This document shows positions 37,987-46,571 of a DNA stretch of 64,000 bases, one piece after another; within the stretch, counting starts at the first letter, position 1; each line of letters begins with the position of its first letter. The translations under genes were made by a program, and so were the position numbers. This DNA comes from Streptomyces glaucescens (GTDB lineage Bacteria > Actinomycetota > Actinomycetes > Streptomycetales > Streptomycetaceae): contig NZ_CP009438.1 in the NCBI RefSeq assembly GCF_000761215.1, positions 2,127,501-2,191,500 on the forward strand, written 5' to 3'. The notes beneath the pieces are model-generated. The model saw nothing but the letters and a program-made list of their open reading frames with translations. It was not told the origin of the DNA and searched no databases.

Positions 37987-38212
37987 GTGATCGAGGGGCC
38001 CTCTCAGGTCCGGCGGGCGGTACGCACCGCCGGGTCCCCGCCCGCTCGTGAAGGGGAGACCGGCCGGCGCCGGAGGCGTCGGCCGGCCGGAGCGGGTGGA
38101 GGCCGAGCCGTACGTACGCGCCGCGCACGTGGGGGATCTCCGGTACGTCGCCGGGGACTCCGGGGGAATGCGGTCGAGCAGGGAGAGCGCGTCTCGCCTC
38201 CCGCTTCGCGTC

Positions 38213-38240
38213 ACTTTAGTCCACCCTGTCGCCCGGTCAA
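38213..38240 (-). promoter_or_regulatory. Candidate promoter of the dcw cluster
   Basis: On the minus strand TTGACC (38235-38240) and TAAAGT (38213-38218) are separated by 16 nt, close to the vegetative consensus. Transcription would start near 38206, leaving a leader of about 220 nt before rsmH. No TGGG-type MraZ-box array is seen. The 429-nt gap 37987-38415 otherwise holds only the carbonic anhydrase promoter region. Confidence 0.6.
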
Positions 38241-38415
38241 TCAACCGGCCTGCGCGTCGCGACGGGCACCGCGTGCGACGCTGTTCGAGCGGCGGACCAC
38301 CCGTACGGGCTCGTCCGCGAGGGGCTTGTGGGGTACCTCACAGAACGTCCCGATGGCGTCCTTTGCCCTGTCTCACAGCAGGACCGGATCGCGGGTGACC
38401 AGTAACGTCATAGTC

Positions 38416-38967
38416 ATGACGACTTCTGCATCGGTTCCCACCGGCTCCCCGGACGCCCCCACACGAGCAGGCACCGTCACGGACCGGCTCGTCGAGGCCA
38501 ACGAGCGCTACGCCGCCGACTTCACCGACCCCGGCATGGACGCCCGTCCGGTGCTCCGGGTCGCCGTGGTGGCCTGCATGGACGCCCGTCTCGACCTGCA
38601 CGCGGCTCTCGGCCTCCAGCTCGGCGACTGCCACACCATCCGCAACGCGGGCGGTGTCGTGACCGACGACGTCATCCGCTCGCTGACCATCAGCCAGCGC
38701 AAGCTCGGCACCCGCAGCATCGTCCTGATCCACCACACCGGCTGCGGCCTGGAGAGCCTCACCGAGGACTTCCGCACCGAGCTGGAGCAGGAGATCGGCC
38801 AGCGTCCGGCCTGGGCGGTGGAGTCCTTCCGGGACGTCGACCAGGACGTGCGGCAGTCGATGCAGCGGGTGCGGACCTCGCCGTTCCTGCTGCACACCGA
38901 CGACGTGCGCGGGTTCGTCTTCGACGTGAAGACCGGCCTGCTGCGCGAGATCGACGCGGCGGCGTAA
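38416..38967 (+). CDS. Beta-class carbonic anhydrase-like protein
   Basis: A 183-residue beta-carbonic anhydrase fold. The zinc ligands are Cys in ACMDAR near residue 52 and His/Cys in HHTGCG near residues 106-110; the Asp-Arg dyad after the first Cys is intact. These enzymes interconvert CO2 and bicarbonate; some short members with this layout are of unproven activity. ATG 38416. TAACGT (38403-38408) just upstream suggests a short leader. It is divergent from the dcw cluster and unlinked in function to moxR, which starts 236 nt later. Confidence 0.9.
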   Translation: MTTSASVPTGSPDAPTRAGTVTDRLVEANERYAADFTDPGMDARPVLRVAVVACMDARLDLHAALGLQLGDCHTIRNAGGVVTDDVIRSLTISQRKLGTRSIVLIHHTGCGLESLTEDFRTELEQEIGQRPAWAVESFRDVDQDVRQSMQRVRTSPFLLHTDDVRGFVFDVKTGLLREIDAAA

Positions 38968-39049
38968 CCCCGCGCCGCAGCTGTCGTTTCGCTGTCGATT
39001 CGCGCCCGCGGCGCCACAAAAGTCATCAAAGCCGACATATCGCCGGCAG

Positions 39050-39058
39050 TTGTCCACA
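39050..39058 (+). promoter_or_regulatory. Consensus DnaA box
   Basis: TTGTCCACA matches the Streptomyces DnaA-box consensus at all nine positions. It lies between the carbonic anhydrase gene and moxR. A single box is not an origin; it could regulate transcription or be chance. Confidence 0.5.
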
Positions 39059-39203
39059 GGCGAGTGACACGTACCGGTGACGGCAACAAGAATGCGGTGG
39101 TGGCGCCGCGCGGAACCTTTCCCGCGCGCTGTCCGTGTTTCGGGGTGGGCCGGTCGCGCGAGCCGTTGCGTCGGTCTTGGAGAACGGGGCCGAGGAGGGC
39201 CGG

Positions 39204-40238
39204 GTGACGACCTATGACGATCGAGCGAGCCTCACTGATCTGACCGCCGTGGTCGAGCGCGTGCGGGGTTCGGTGGAGGGCGTGATCGAGGGCAAGCCCG
39301 AGGTCGTACGGCTCTCGCTGACCGTGCTGCTCGCCGAGGGGCATCTGCTGATCGAGGACGTGCCCGGCGTGGGCAAGACGATGCTGGCCAAGACGCTCGC
39401 GCGGTCCATCGACTGCTCGGTGCGGCGCATCCAGTTCACGCCCGACCTGCTGCCGTCCGACATCACCGGCGTGTCCATCTGGGACCAGCAGCGCCGGGAC
39501 TTCGAGTTCAAGCCGGGCGCGATCTTCGCGCAGATCGTGATCGGCGACGAGATCAACCGCGCCTCGCCGAAGACCCAGTCGGCGCTCCTGGAGTCCATGG
39601 AGGAGCGCCAGGTCACCATCGACGGACAGAGCTACGAGCTGCCCAGCCCGTTCATGGTGGTCGCCACCCAGAACCCGGTCGAGATGGAGGGCACGTACCC
39701 GCTGCCCGAGGCCCAGCGCGACCGCTTCATGGCGCGGGTCTCCATCGGGTACCCGAGCCCCGAGGCCGAACTGCAGATGCTGGACGTGCACGGCGGGGTG
39801 AGTCCGCTGGACGACCTCCAGCCGGTGGCGCACGCGCACGAGATCGTGAAGCTGATCGAGGCCGTGCGCGGCGTCCACGTCGCCGACACCGTCCGGCGGT
39901 ACGCGGTGGACCTGGTCGCCGCCACCCGCGTCCACCCCGATCTGAGACTGGGCGCCTCGCCGCGCGCCACCCTGCACCTGCTGCGCGCCGCCAAGGCGTC
40001 CGCCGCGCTCAGCGGCCGGGAGTACGCGCTGCCGGACGACGTGCAGGCGCTCGCCGTGCCCGTGCTCGCCCACCGGCTGCTGCCCACCGCCCAGGCGCAG
40101 CTCAACCGGCGGACGTCGGAGCAGGTCGTGCAGGAGATCCTGCAGCACACCCCGGTGCCCACCGCACCCCAGCAGAACGCCTACGGCCTCGGCCACGGCG
40201 CCCCGGCCTACGGCCAGCAGCCGCCCCGGAGGCTCTGA
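39204..40238 (+). CDS. MoxR-family AAA+ ATPase
   Basis: A 344-residue MoxR ATPase. Walker A is GVGKTMLAK, Walker B is VIGDEIN, and the family blocks ASPKTQSALLESMEERQVT and ATQNPVEMEGTYPLPEAQ(L)DRF-type sensor region are present. MoxR proteins act as chaperones that mature or load cofactors into partners encoded by the neighbouring DUF58 (VWA-like) gene. GTG 39204 is preferred: GAGGAGGG (39192-39199) is well placed. It is the first gene of a three-gene coupled operon; the stop shares one base with the next ATG. Confidence 0.95.
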   Translation: MTTYDDRASLTDLTAVVERVRGSVEGVIEGKPEVVRLSLTVLLAEGHLLIEDVPGVGKTMLAKTLARSIDCSVRRIQFTPDLLPSDITGVSIWDQQRRDFEFKPGAIFAQIVIGDEINRASPKTQSALLESMEERQVTIDGQSYELPSPFMVVATQNPVEMEGTYPLPEAQRDRFMARVSIGYPSPEAELQMLDVHGGVSPLDDLQPVAHAHEIVKLIEAVRGVHVADTVRRYAVDLVAATRVHPDLRLGASPRATLHLLRAAKASAALSGREYALPDDVQALAVPVLAHRLLPTAQAQLNRRTSEQVVQEILQHTPVPTAPQQNAYGLGHGAPAYGQQPPRRL

Positions 40239-41650
40239 TGAGCACGGGGGCGGTGCGCCAGGCCCGGCCCGGGCAGCCGGAGGGCGAGCGGGGCGGGCTG
40301 CGCACCGCCCTCGCCGGTCTGACCACCCGCGGGCGCTCCTTCCTGGCCGCCGGAGTGGCGGCGGCCGTCTGCGCGTACGTCCTCGGGCAGAGCGACCTGC
40401 TGCGGGTCGGGCTGCTCCTCGCGGTGCTGCCGCTGATGTGCGCGACCGTGCTCTACCGCACCCGCTACCGGGTCGCGGGCAGCCGGCGCCTCTCCCCCGC
40501 GCGCGTGCCGGCCGGCAGCGAGGCCCGGGTGCACCTGCGCGTCGACAACGTCTCCCGGCTGCCCACGGGGCTGCTGATGCTCCAGGACCGGGTGCCCTAC
40601 GTGCTCGGCCCGCGCCCCCGGTTCGTCCTGGACCGGATGGAGGCCGGCGGACGCCGCGAGGTGTCCTACCGGGTCCGCTCCGACCTGCGCGGCCGCTACT
40701 CGCTGGGCCCGCTCCAGCTGCGCCTTGCCGACCCGTTCGGCATGTGCGAGCTGACGCAGTCGTTCTCGGCGCACGACACCCTGACCGTCGTACCGCGCGT
40801 GGAGGCGCTCCCGCCGGTGCGGCTGACCGGCGAGGCCACGGGGTACGGCGAGGGCCGGCAGCGCACGCTGGCGCTGGCCGGCGAGGACGACGTCATCCCG
40901 CGCGGCTACCGCTACGGCGACGACCTGCGCCGGGTGCACTGGCGCTCCACCGCGCGGTACGGCGAGCTGATGGTGCGGCGCGAGGAACAGCCGCAGCGCT
41001 CCCGCTGCACCGTGCTGCTGGACACGCGCGGCGGTGCCTTCCGGGGCGCGGGCCCCGACTCGGCGTTCGAGTGGGCGGTCGCGGGCACCGCGTCGGTCCT
41101 GGTGCACATGCTGGAACGGGGCTTCTCGGTCCGGCTGCTGACCGACACCGGCAGCTCGGTGCCCGGTGAGGGCGCCGACGGGTTCGCGGGTGCCAGCCAG
41201 GAGTCGGCGGACGCGGCCGGGCTGATGATGGACACCCTCGCGGTGGTCGGCCACTCCGACGGCACCGGGCTCTCCCGGGCCTACGACGTGCTGCGCGGCG
41301 GGAACGAGGGACTGCTGGTCGCCTTCTTCGGCGACCTCGACGAGGAACAGGCCGCGGTGGCCGCCCGGATGCGCCGGCGCAGCGGGGCCGCCGTGGCGTT
41401 CCTGCTGGACAGCGGGGCCTGGGCGCGCGAACCGTACGAGGGGCCGGCACCGGTCGGCCGGAGTGAGGAGCGGGTGCGGATGCTGCACGAGGCCGGCTGG
41501 ACCGCCGTGAGCGTCCCGCGCGGGGCGACGCTCGGCGACATGTGGCGCCAGGCCGACCGGGAGCGGGGCGGCGTGGTGGCGGGCGGCACCGCGGCGGAGT
41601 CCGGCCGATCGCCCGGCACCGGTGCGAGCGGCTGGGAGGCACGGCGATGA
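40238..41650 (+). CDS. DUF58 domain protein, membrane anchored
   Basis: A 470-residue protein with two adjacent membrane helices near residues 35-70, then a beta-rich region and the DUF58/VWA-like domain. The DUF58 signature is RGYRYGDDLRRVHWRSTAR near residues 225-243. It is the usual partner of MoxR ATPases and transglutaminase-like membrane proteins. The biochemical role is unknown; envelope stress or maturation is proposed for related clusters. ATG 40238 overlaps the moxR stop (TGATG), and its own TGA overlaps the next ATG (ATGA, 41647-41650). Confidence 0.93.
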   Translation: MSTGAVRQARPGQPEGERGGLRTALAGLTTRGRSFLAAGVAAAVCAYVLGQSDLLRVGLLLAVLPLMCATVLYRTRYRVAGSRRLSPARVPAGSEARVHLRVDNVSRLPTGLLMLQDRVPYVLGPRPRFVLDRMEAGGRREVSYRVRSDLRGRYSLGPLQLRLADPFGMCELTQSFSAHDTLTVVPRVEALPPVRLTGEATGYGEGRQRTLALAGEDDVIPRGYRYGDDLRRVHWRSTARYGELMVRREEQPQRSRCTVLLDTRGGAFRGAGPDSAFEWAVAGTASVLVHMLERGFSVRLLTDTGSSVPGEGADGFAGASQESADAAGLMMDTLAVVGHSDGTGLSRAYDVLRGGNEGLLVAFFGDLDEEQAAVAARMRRRSGAAVAFLLDSGAWAREPYEGPAPVGRSEERVRMLHEAGWTAVSVPRGATLGDMWRQADRERGGVVAGGTAAESGRSPGTGASGWEARR

Positions 41651-44130
41651 GCGGGCGGGCCCGGATGGCGGTCTGCGCGGCGGCGGCCACGCTGATGGCG
41701 TCGTGCGCGCTGCTGCCGCTGGTCGATCCGGCCACATGGTTCCTCCAGGCGGCCATCCTGCTGGTGATCCAGACCGCGGTGGGCGCGGCCGCCCGCCGAA
41801 TACCGCTGGCCCGGCCGCTGACCGTGCTGGCGCAGACGCTGGTCACGCTGCTGCTGCTCACCCTGGTCTTCGCCCGCGAGCAGGCGCCGGCCGGGCTGAT
41901 ACCCGGGCCGGAGGCGTTCGGCCGGTTCGCCGACCTGCTCCAGCAGGGCACCGACGACGTCTCGCGGTACGCGATACCGGCGCCGCTGTCCGACGGCATC
42001 CGGCTGCTGCTGATCGGCGGTGTGCTGCTGATCGGGCTGGCCGTGGACACCCTCGCGGTGACCTTCCGCAACGCCGCCCCGGCCGGACTGCCGCTGCTCG
42101 CGCTCTACTCGGTCGCCGCGGGGCTGTCCGACGGCGCCGCCGACTGGCTGTGGTTCCTGATCGCCGCGGTCGGCTACCTCATGATGCTCCTCGCGGAGAG
42201 CCGCGAGCGGCTGTCGCAGTGGGGGCGGGTCTTCGGCGGGACACCGCGCACGCCGGGCGGGGAGCCCGGGGCGTTGGCCCCGGTGCGCACCGGGCGGCGG
42301 ATCGGCGCGGTGGCGCTCGGCGTCGCCCTGGTGGTGCCGCTGGCCCTGCCCGCGATGAACGGCGGACTGCTGGACGGTGCCGGGGGCGGGGTCGGCACCG
42401 GCGCCGGGGGCGGGGGCACGATCTCCGCGGTGAACCCGCTGGTGTCGCTGCGCGACAGCCTGAACGTGGACGAGGACCGGCAGGTCCTCTCGCTGCGCAC
42501 CGAGACGAGCAACCTCTCCGACCTGTATCTGCGGATCGTCTCCCTCGACGACTTCGACGGCACCACCTGGAAGCCGTCTCGCCGCGACATCGTGGGCGTG
42601 CCGGACGAGTTCCCCACCCCGCAGGGGCTCGGGCCGGACGTGCGGCGCGCCGAGGTGCGCACCCGGATCGCGGCGTCGCAGGGGTACGCGCAGGACTGGC
42701 TGCCGATGCCGTACCCGCCGAGCAGCGTGGACATCGAGGGCAATTGGCGCTACGAGCCGCTCGGCATGACCCTGGTAGGCGATCACGGCCAGAACACGCG
42801 CGGTGTGCAGTACACCGTGACCAGCCTGGACGTGCAGCCGACCGCGCGGCAGCTCGCCGGCGCCCCGGCACCGCCGCCCGCCCTCCTGCGGGAGTTCACC
42901 GAGGTGCCCGACTCGCTGCCGTCCGTGGTCTCCCGGACCGCCCGGGAGGTCACCGAGGGGGCGGCGAACCCGTACGAGCAGGCGGTGAAGCTCCAGGAGT
43001 ACTTCGCGCTGAACGGCGGCTTCGAGTACGACACCGAGGTCGACGTCGGCAGCGGCTCCGAGGGGATCGCCCGGTTCCTGCGGGACAAGCAGGGCTTCTG
43101 CGTCCACTTCTCCTTCGCGATGGCGTCGATGGCGCGCACCCTCGGCATCCCGGCGCGGGTCGCGGTGGGCTTCGCGCCCGGCACCCCGCAGGCGGACGGC
43201 ACGGTGTCGGTGGGGCTGCGGGACGCGCACGCCTGGCCCGAGCTGTACTTCGAGGGCGTGGGCTGGACCCGCTTCGAGCCGACCCCCAACCGGGGCACCA
43301 CCCCGACGTACACCGTGCCGGAGATCCCGGGCAGCAGCCTGCCGGAGCTGCCGGAGCGGTCCCGGCCGACGGCCGAGGCCCCGTCGGCCGAGCCGTCGGT
43401 GAGCAGCAGCTGCTCGGCGCAGCAGAAGCGGCTCCAGGAGTGCGGCGCGGCACTGCCGGTGGACCTGGGCGGTACGGACGACGAGGGCCGGCCCTGGTGG
43501 CAGGCGGCGGCCTGGGCGGCGCTCGGCGTGGCGGCGGTCGCGTTGCTGCTGCTGCCCATGCTGTGGCGGCTGCGGCGACGGTCGGTGCGGCTGTCGTCGC
43601 CCCTGCACGCCCCGTCGGGCCCGGCGCCCCTCGCCCTCCGGGGAGCGGACCGGGGCGAGGGCCGGGCGGACGGCATCGAGGTGGAGGCGCTGCCGGGTGA
43701 GGCGGAGCAGCGGGCGGCCGCCGGGCACACGCTCGCCGTCTGGCGGGAGCTGACGGACACCGCGTGGGACTACGGCATCCTGCCGGACGACGCGCTCACC
43801 CCCCGCAAGGCCGCCGCGCGGATCGTGCGGCTCGGGGAGCTGGACGAGGCCGCGGCCGGGGCGGTGCACCGGGTCGCCGGGGCGGTGGAGCAGGTGCTGT
43901 TCGCGCCGCGGGCGCGGGCGGCGACCGGGCTGGCCGCCGAGGTGCGCGCGGTACGCACGGCGCTGCGGTCCCGGGCCGGCCGGCGCACCCGGCTGCGGGC
44001 GGTGCTCGCGCCGCGCTCGGCCAGGCGGGCGCTCTGGGACGTGAGCGAGCGCTGGAGCGCCGTCAGGGCGCGCTGGGCGGGCCGCTGGGCGGCGCTGCTG
44101 CGCAGGCCGTCGGGGCAGCAGGCCGGCTGA
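41647..44130 (+). CDS. Membrane transglutaminase-like protein (DUF3488/TgpA type)
   Basis: An 827-residue protein. Six or so membrane helices in residues 5-245 are followed by an extracellular region with the transglutaminase-like cysteine-protease domain: C485 in KQGFCVHFSFAMASMAR and H528 in DAHAWPELYF, with FEPTP following. A C-terminal helix near residues 618-640 returns to the cytoplasm, ending in an Arg-rich tail of about 185 residues. Architecture equals TgpA of Pseudomonas. ATG 41647 is coupled to the DUF58 gene. Bicistronic logic suggests MoxR-DUF58 assist its maturation. It is convergent with the DUF3040 gene (22 nt between stops). Confidence 0.93.
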   Translation: MSGRARMAVCAAAATLMASCALLPLVDPATWFLQAAILLVIQTAVGAAARRIPLARPLTVLAQTLVTLLLLTLVFAREQAPAGLIPGPEAFGRFADLLQQGTDDVSRYAIPAPLSDGIRLLLIGGVLLIGLAVDTLAVTFRNAAPAGLPLLALYSVAAGLSDGAADWLWFLIAAVGYLMMLLAESRERLSQWGRVFGGTPRTPGGEPGALAPVRTGRRIGAVALGVALVVPLALPAMNGGLLDGAGGGVGTGAGGGGTISAVNPLVSLRDSLNVDEDRQVLSLRTETSNLSDLYLRIVSLDDFDGTTWKPSRRDIVGVPDEFPTPQGLGPDVRRAEVRTRIAASQGYAQDWLPMPYPPSSVDIEGNWRYEPLGMTLVGDHGQNTRGVQYTVTSLDVQPTARQLAGAPAPPPALLREFTEVPDSLPSVVSRTAREVTEGAANPYEQAVKLQEYFALNGGFEYDTEVDVGSGSEGIARFLRDKQGFCVHFSFAMASMARTLGIPARVAVGFAPGTPQADGTVSVGLRDAHAWPELYFEGVGWTRFEPTPNRGTTPTYTVPEIPGSSLPELPERSRPTAEAPSAEPSVSSSCSAQQKRLQECGAALPVDLGGTDDEGRPWWQAAAWAALGVAAVALLLLPMLWRLRRRSVRLSSPLHAPSGPAPLALRGADRGEGRADGIEVEALPGEAEQRAAAGHTLAVWRELTDTAWDYGILPDDALTPRKAAARIVRLGELDEAAAGAVHRVAGAVEQVLFAPRARAATGLAAEVRAVRTALRSRAGRRTRLRAVLAPRSARRALWDVSERWSAVRARWAGRWAALLRRPSGQQAG

Positions 44131-44152
44131 GGACGCACGGCGGCGGGTGCGG

Positions 44153-44545
44153 TCAGTGCCCCTGCTGCTCGTCGCGGCGTCGCTGCCAGCGCTGTTCGAT
44201 CCGATCCATCATGGAGCGGCGCTGACGTCCCTGATGGCGGGCGTGCGGTCCGCCGGCGGGCTGCTCGCCCGGCCGGGGGGCCTTGCGCCAGCCGGTCACG
44301 GCGAGCACCGCACAGCCCAGCATGACGAGGAAACCCACGACGCTGAGCCAGACCTGCTTGGCGACCATTCCGGCCATGAGGAGCGCGATACCTACGAGGA
44401 AGCCCGCGACCGCCTGGTAGACCCGTCGCCGGGTGTACGTACGCAGCCCGCTTCCCTCAAGCGCTGTCGCGAACTTGGGATCTTCGGCGTACAGCGCTCG
44501 CTCCATCTGCTCGAGCATGCGCTGCTCGTGCTCTGAGAGCGGCAC
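44153..44545 (-). CDS. DUF3040 membrane protein
   Basis: A 130-residue actinobacterial protein. The N-terminal block PLSEHEQRMLEQMERALYAEDP is the DUF3040 signature. Two membrane helices (about residues 46-64 and 70-86) and a basic, His/Gln-rich tail follow. Function unknown. GTG 44545 is chosen because GAGGAGGA (44551-44558) precedes it and the signature then starts at residue 2; the frame stays open further. The 287 nt up to 44832 hold its promoter and a GCCAATTGGC palindrome (44637-44646), and no gene. Confidence 0.93.
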   Translation of the reverse strand: MPLSEHEQRMLEQMERALYAEDPKFATALEGSGLRTYTRRRVYQAVAGFLVGIALLMAGMVAKQVWLSVVGFLVMLGCAVLAVTGWRKAPRPGEQPAGGPHARHQGRQRRSMMDRIEQRWQRRRDEQQGH

Positions 44546-44832
44546 GGAGTCCTCCTCATCGTGCAGTCGCCGGGGCGACTCGGGGGGTCCCTTCAGGATA
44601 GGCAGGGAATCGCCCCCGTGAAACCCGCCCCTCTGCGCCAATTGGCCAACCGGATTCCGTCATGCTCGGCCCGGCTCGCTGAGGCTTGCATTCCCCAGCC
44701 GCCGACCCGTCATGCCGGGCGGTCTCCCTCGATCATACGGCGCGAACCGCCCGATCGGGGGGCCTGTGGCGTACTCCATCCGCAACCAACGCCCTGATCA
44801 GCGGCGCGTCACACGGGGCCGTCGCAAACCCG

Positions 44833-45660
44833 TCAGCGGCCTTCTTCCTCAGGGGTCTCACCGAGCACGTGGAGCTGTGTGGCCACGGCGTGGAAGGCCG
44901 GCAGCTCGGCCGCCGCGGCCTCCAGCCTGAGCAGCGCGTCCATGGCGCCGGGCTCGGTGTCCACCAGCACGCCCGGCACCAGGTCGGCGAAGACCCGCAC
45001 CCCGTGCACGGCGCCGACCCGCAGGCCCGCGCCCTCGACCAGACCGGTGAGCTGGTCGGCGGTGAAGCGGCGCGGCATGGGATCACCCGTGCCCCAGCGG
45101 CCGTTCGGGTCGTCCAGCGCCTGCCTGGCCTCGGTGAAGTGACCGGCGAGGGCCCGGGCGAGCACGGCGCCGCCGAGACCGGCGGCGAGCAGGCTGAGCA
45201 CGCCCTGGGGGCGCAGGGCGGCGACGGCGTTGCGGACGCCCTCGGCCGGGTCGTCGACGTACTCGAGCACACCGTGGCAGAGCACCGCGTCGTAGCCGCC
45301 GCGCTCGGCCACGTCGAACAGGCCGTGGGCGTCGCCCTGCACTCCGCGCACCCGGTCGGCGACCCCGGCCTCGGCGGCGCGGCGCTCCAGGGCGAACAGC
45401 GCGTTGGGGCTGGGGTCGACGACGGTGACCCGGTGGCCGAGGCGGGCGACGGGCACCGCGAAGTTGCCGCTGCCGCCTCCGGTGTCGAGGACGTCCAGCG
45501 ACTCCCGCCCCGTGGCCTTGACCCGGCGGTCCAGGGCGTCCTGGAGGACGTCCCAGACGACGGCGGTACGGAGGGAGGCGCGGGGGCGGGAGGGGCCGGA
45601 GCGCAGCGACGCCGTTCCAGGGTGGTGATGGGAGACGGGCGGGCGCATCGGGTCCGACAC
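44833..45660 (-). CDS. SAM-dependent class I methyltransferase
   Basis: A 275-residue methyltransferase. Motif I is VLDTGGGSGNFA near residue 56, followed by VTVVDPSP (motif II) and LCHGVLEYVDDP (motif IV/post-I region), the arrangement of UbiE/CmoA-like enzymes. The substrate is unknown. GTG 45660 follows GAGGAG and is the better start; an upstream in-frame ATG would add 41 residues without domain content. It lies 147 nt downstream of the HEPN gene on the same strand, so the two may be co-transcribed. Confidence 0.9.
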   Translation of the reverse strand: MSDPMRPPVSHHHPGTASLRSGPSRPRASLRTAVVWDVLQDALDRRVKATGRESLDVLDTGGGSGNFAVPVARLGHRVTVVDPSPNALFALERRAAEAGVADRVRGVQGDAHGLFDVAERGGYDAVLCHGVLEYVDDPAEGVRNAVAALRPQGVLSLLAAGLGGAVLARALAGHFTEARQALDDPNGRWGTGDPMPRRFTADQLTGLVEGAGLRVGAVHGVRVFADLVPGVLVDTEPGAMDALLRLEAAAAELPAFHAVATQLHVLGETPEEEGR

Positions 45661-45807
45661 GGCAGGTGACTCCTCGGCACGGCACCGCCTGTGGCACGGC
45701 GGGGCGAAACGGGGTGCCTCCCGGCCCCCGGGTACGGGAGCGTGGAAGGCTTCAGGCGCCTTCCACCCTATTGCCTCCGGCACCGGGCCCGGCCACCGCG
45801 GTGCCGG

Positions 45808-46392
45808 TCAGCCCGCGTCCGGCATCCGGTGCCCGGCGCCCGGGCCACCCCCTCCCCCGCGGTCCTGCCGCGGCTGTCCCTCGCGGTCCTGGCGCGGCTG
45901 CGGGAGCACCGGCTGGAGCACCAGCATCCGCTCGACGAGGCGCAGGAACATCGCCACGTCCCGTATCAGATCGTCGGCGTCGCGGCGGCTGGCCGCGCCC
46001 TGGATGCCCGCCTCCGCGCGGGCGCGGCGGCGGGCGCCGGAGGCGAACAGCGCGCTCCACTCGGTCAGCTCGGGCGCGATCTCGGGGAGCACTTCCCAGG
46101 CGCTGCGGATCCTGGCCCGGCGTCGCGGGGCGGTCTCCGGGCGTCCGCGCGCGGCGAGCACGGCGGCGGCGGTGCGCAGCGCGGCGAGGTGGGCCGTGGC
46201 GTAGCGCTCGTTCGGTGTTTCCAGGACGGCGGCCTCGTCGAGCCCGGCGTGGGCCTGGGCGAGCAGGTCGAGTGCGGCGGGCGGGGCGGCGGCCCGGCGG
46301 AGGACGGGGTGGACATCGTCGGCGGGTCCGGTCAGCGAGGGGGCAGGGCCGGTGGCGCGGCGCCGGCGTGCGGCGGCGGACGAGTGGGCCAT
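45808..46392 (-). CDS. SAV_6107-type HEPN domain protein
   Basis: A 194-residue all-helical protein of the actinobacterial SAV_6107 HEPN family. The body runs from about residue 40 to 160, and a Pro/Gln/Gly-rich tail follows. R63-YATA-H68 fits the Rx4-6H motif used for RNA cleavage in active HEPN RNases, but no antitoxin gene is seen beside it. ATG 46392 is preceded by AGGAGG (9 nt away). It is divergent from the ABC-YhgE-TetR module. Function is unknown; RNase activity is only a motif-based inference. Confidence 0.85.
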   Translation of the reverse strand: MAHSSAAARRRRATGPAPSLTGPADDVHPVLRRAAAPPAALDLLAQAHAGLDEAAVLETPNERYATAHLAALRTAAAVLAARGRPETAPRRRARIRSAWEVLPEIAPELTEWSALFASGARRRARAEAGIQGAASRRDADDLIRDVAMFLRLVERMLVLQPVLPQPRQDREGQPRQDRGGGGGPGAGHRMPDAG

Positions 46393-46518
46393 GACGAACC
46401 TCCTGTCGTCTGGGTGACGGCACGTCCTCATACGGGTGCCGTATGTGCCCATCGTGCGGTATGCCACTGACAATCCGATCTGACCTGCGCCTTTGCCTCG
46501 ATCGAAGGTTCGGGCTAG

Positions 46519-46547
46519 TTTTTGCACTGACCAGTCAGTTCAAATAT
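46519..46547 (+). promoter_or_regulatory. Promoter with TetR-type operator for the ABC/YhgE/TetR module
   Basis: ACTGAC-CA-GTCAGT (46526-46539) is a perfect 6-bp inverted repeat sitting between TTTTTG (46519-46524, poor -35) and AAATAT (46542-46547, -10-like). An operator inside the spacer is typical for TetR repression. The TetR gene at the end of the module is the natural candidate regulator. Confidence 0.65.
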
Positions 46548-46571
46548 CGGCTCACCTGTGGGGGACGTGCT

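Noticed and set aside
44637..44649. GCCAATTGGC palindrome as an operator
   Set aside because: A 10-bp palindrome without repeats or a clear promoter next to it is not enough evidence.
45808..46392. Toxin-antitoxin or defence island
   Set aside because: The HEPN motif is present, but there is no antitoxin, nuclease, helicase or other defence gene beside it, and the surroundings are core genes.
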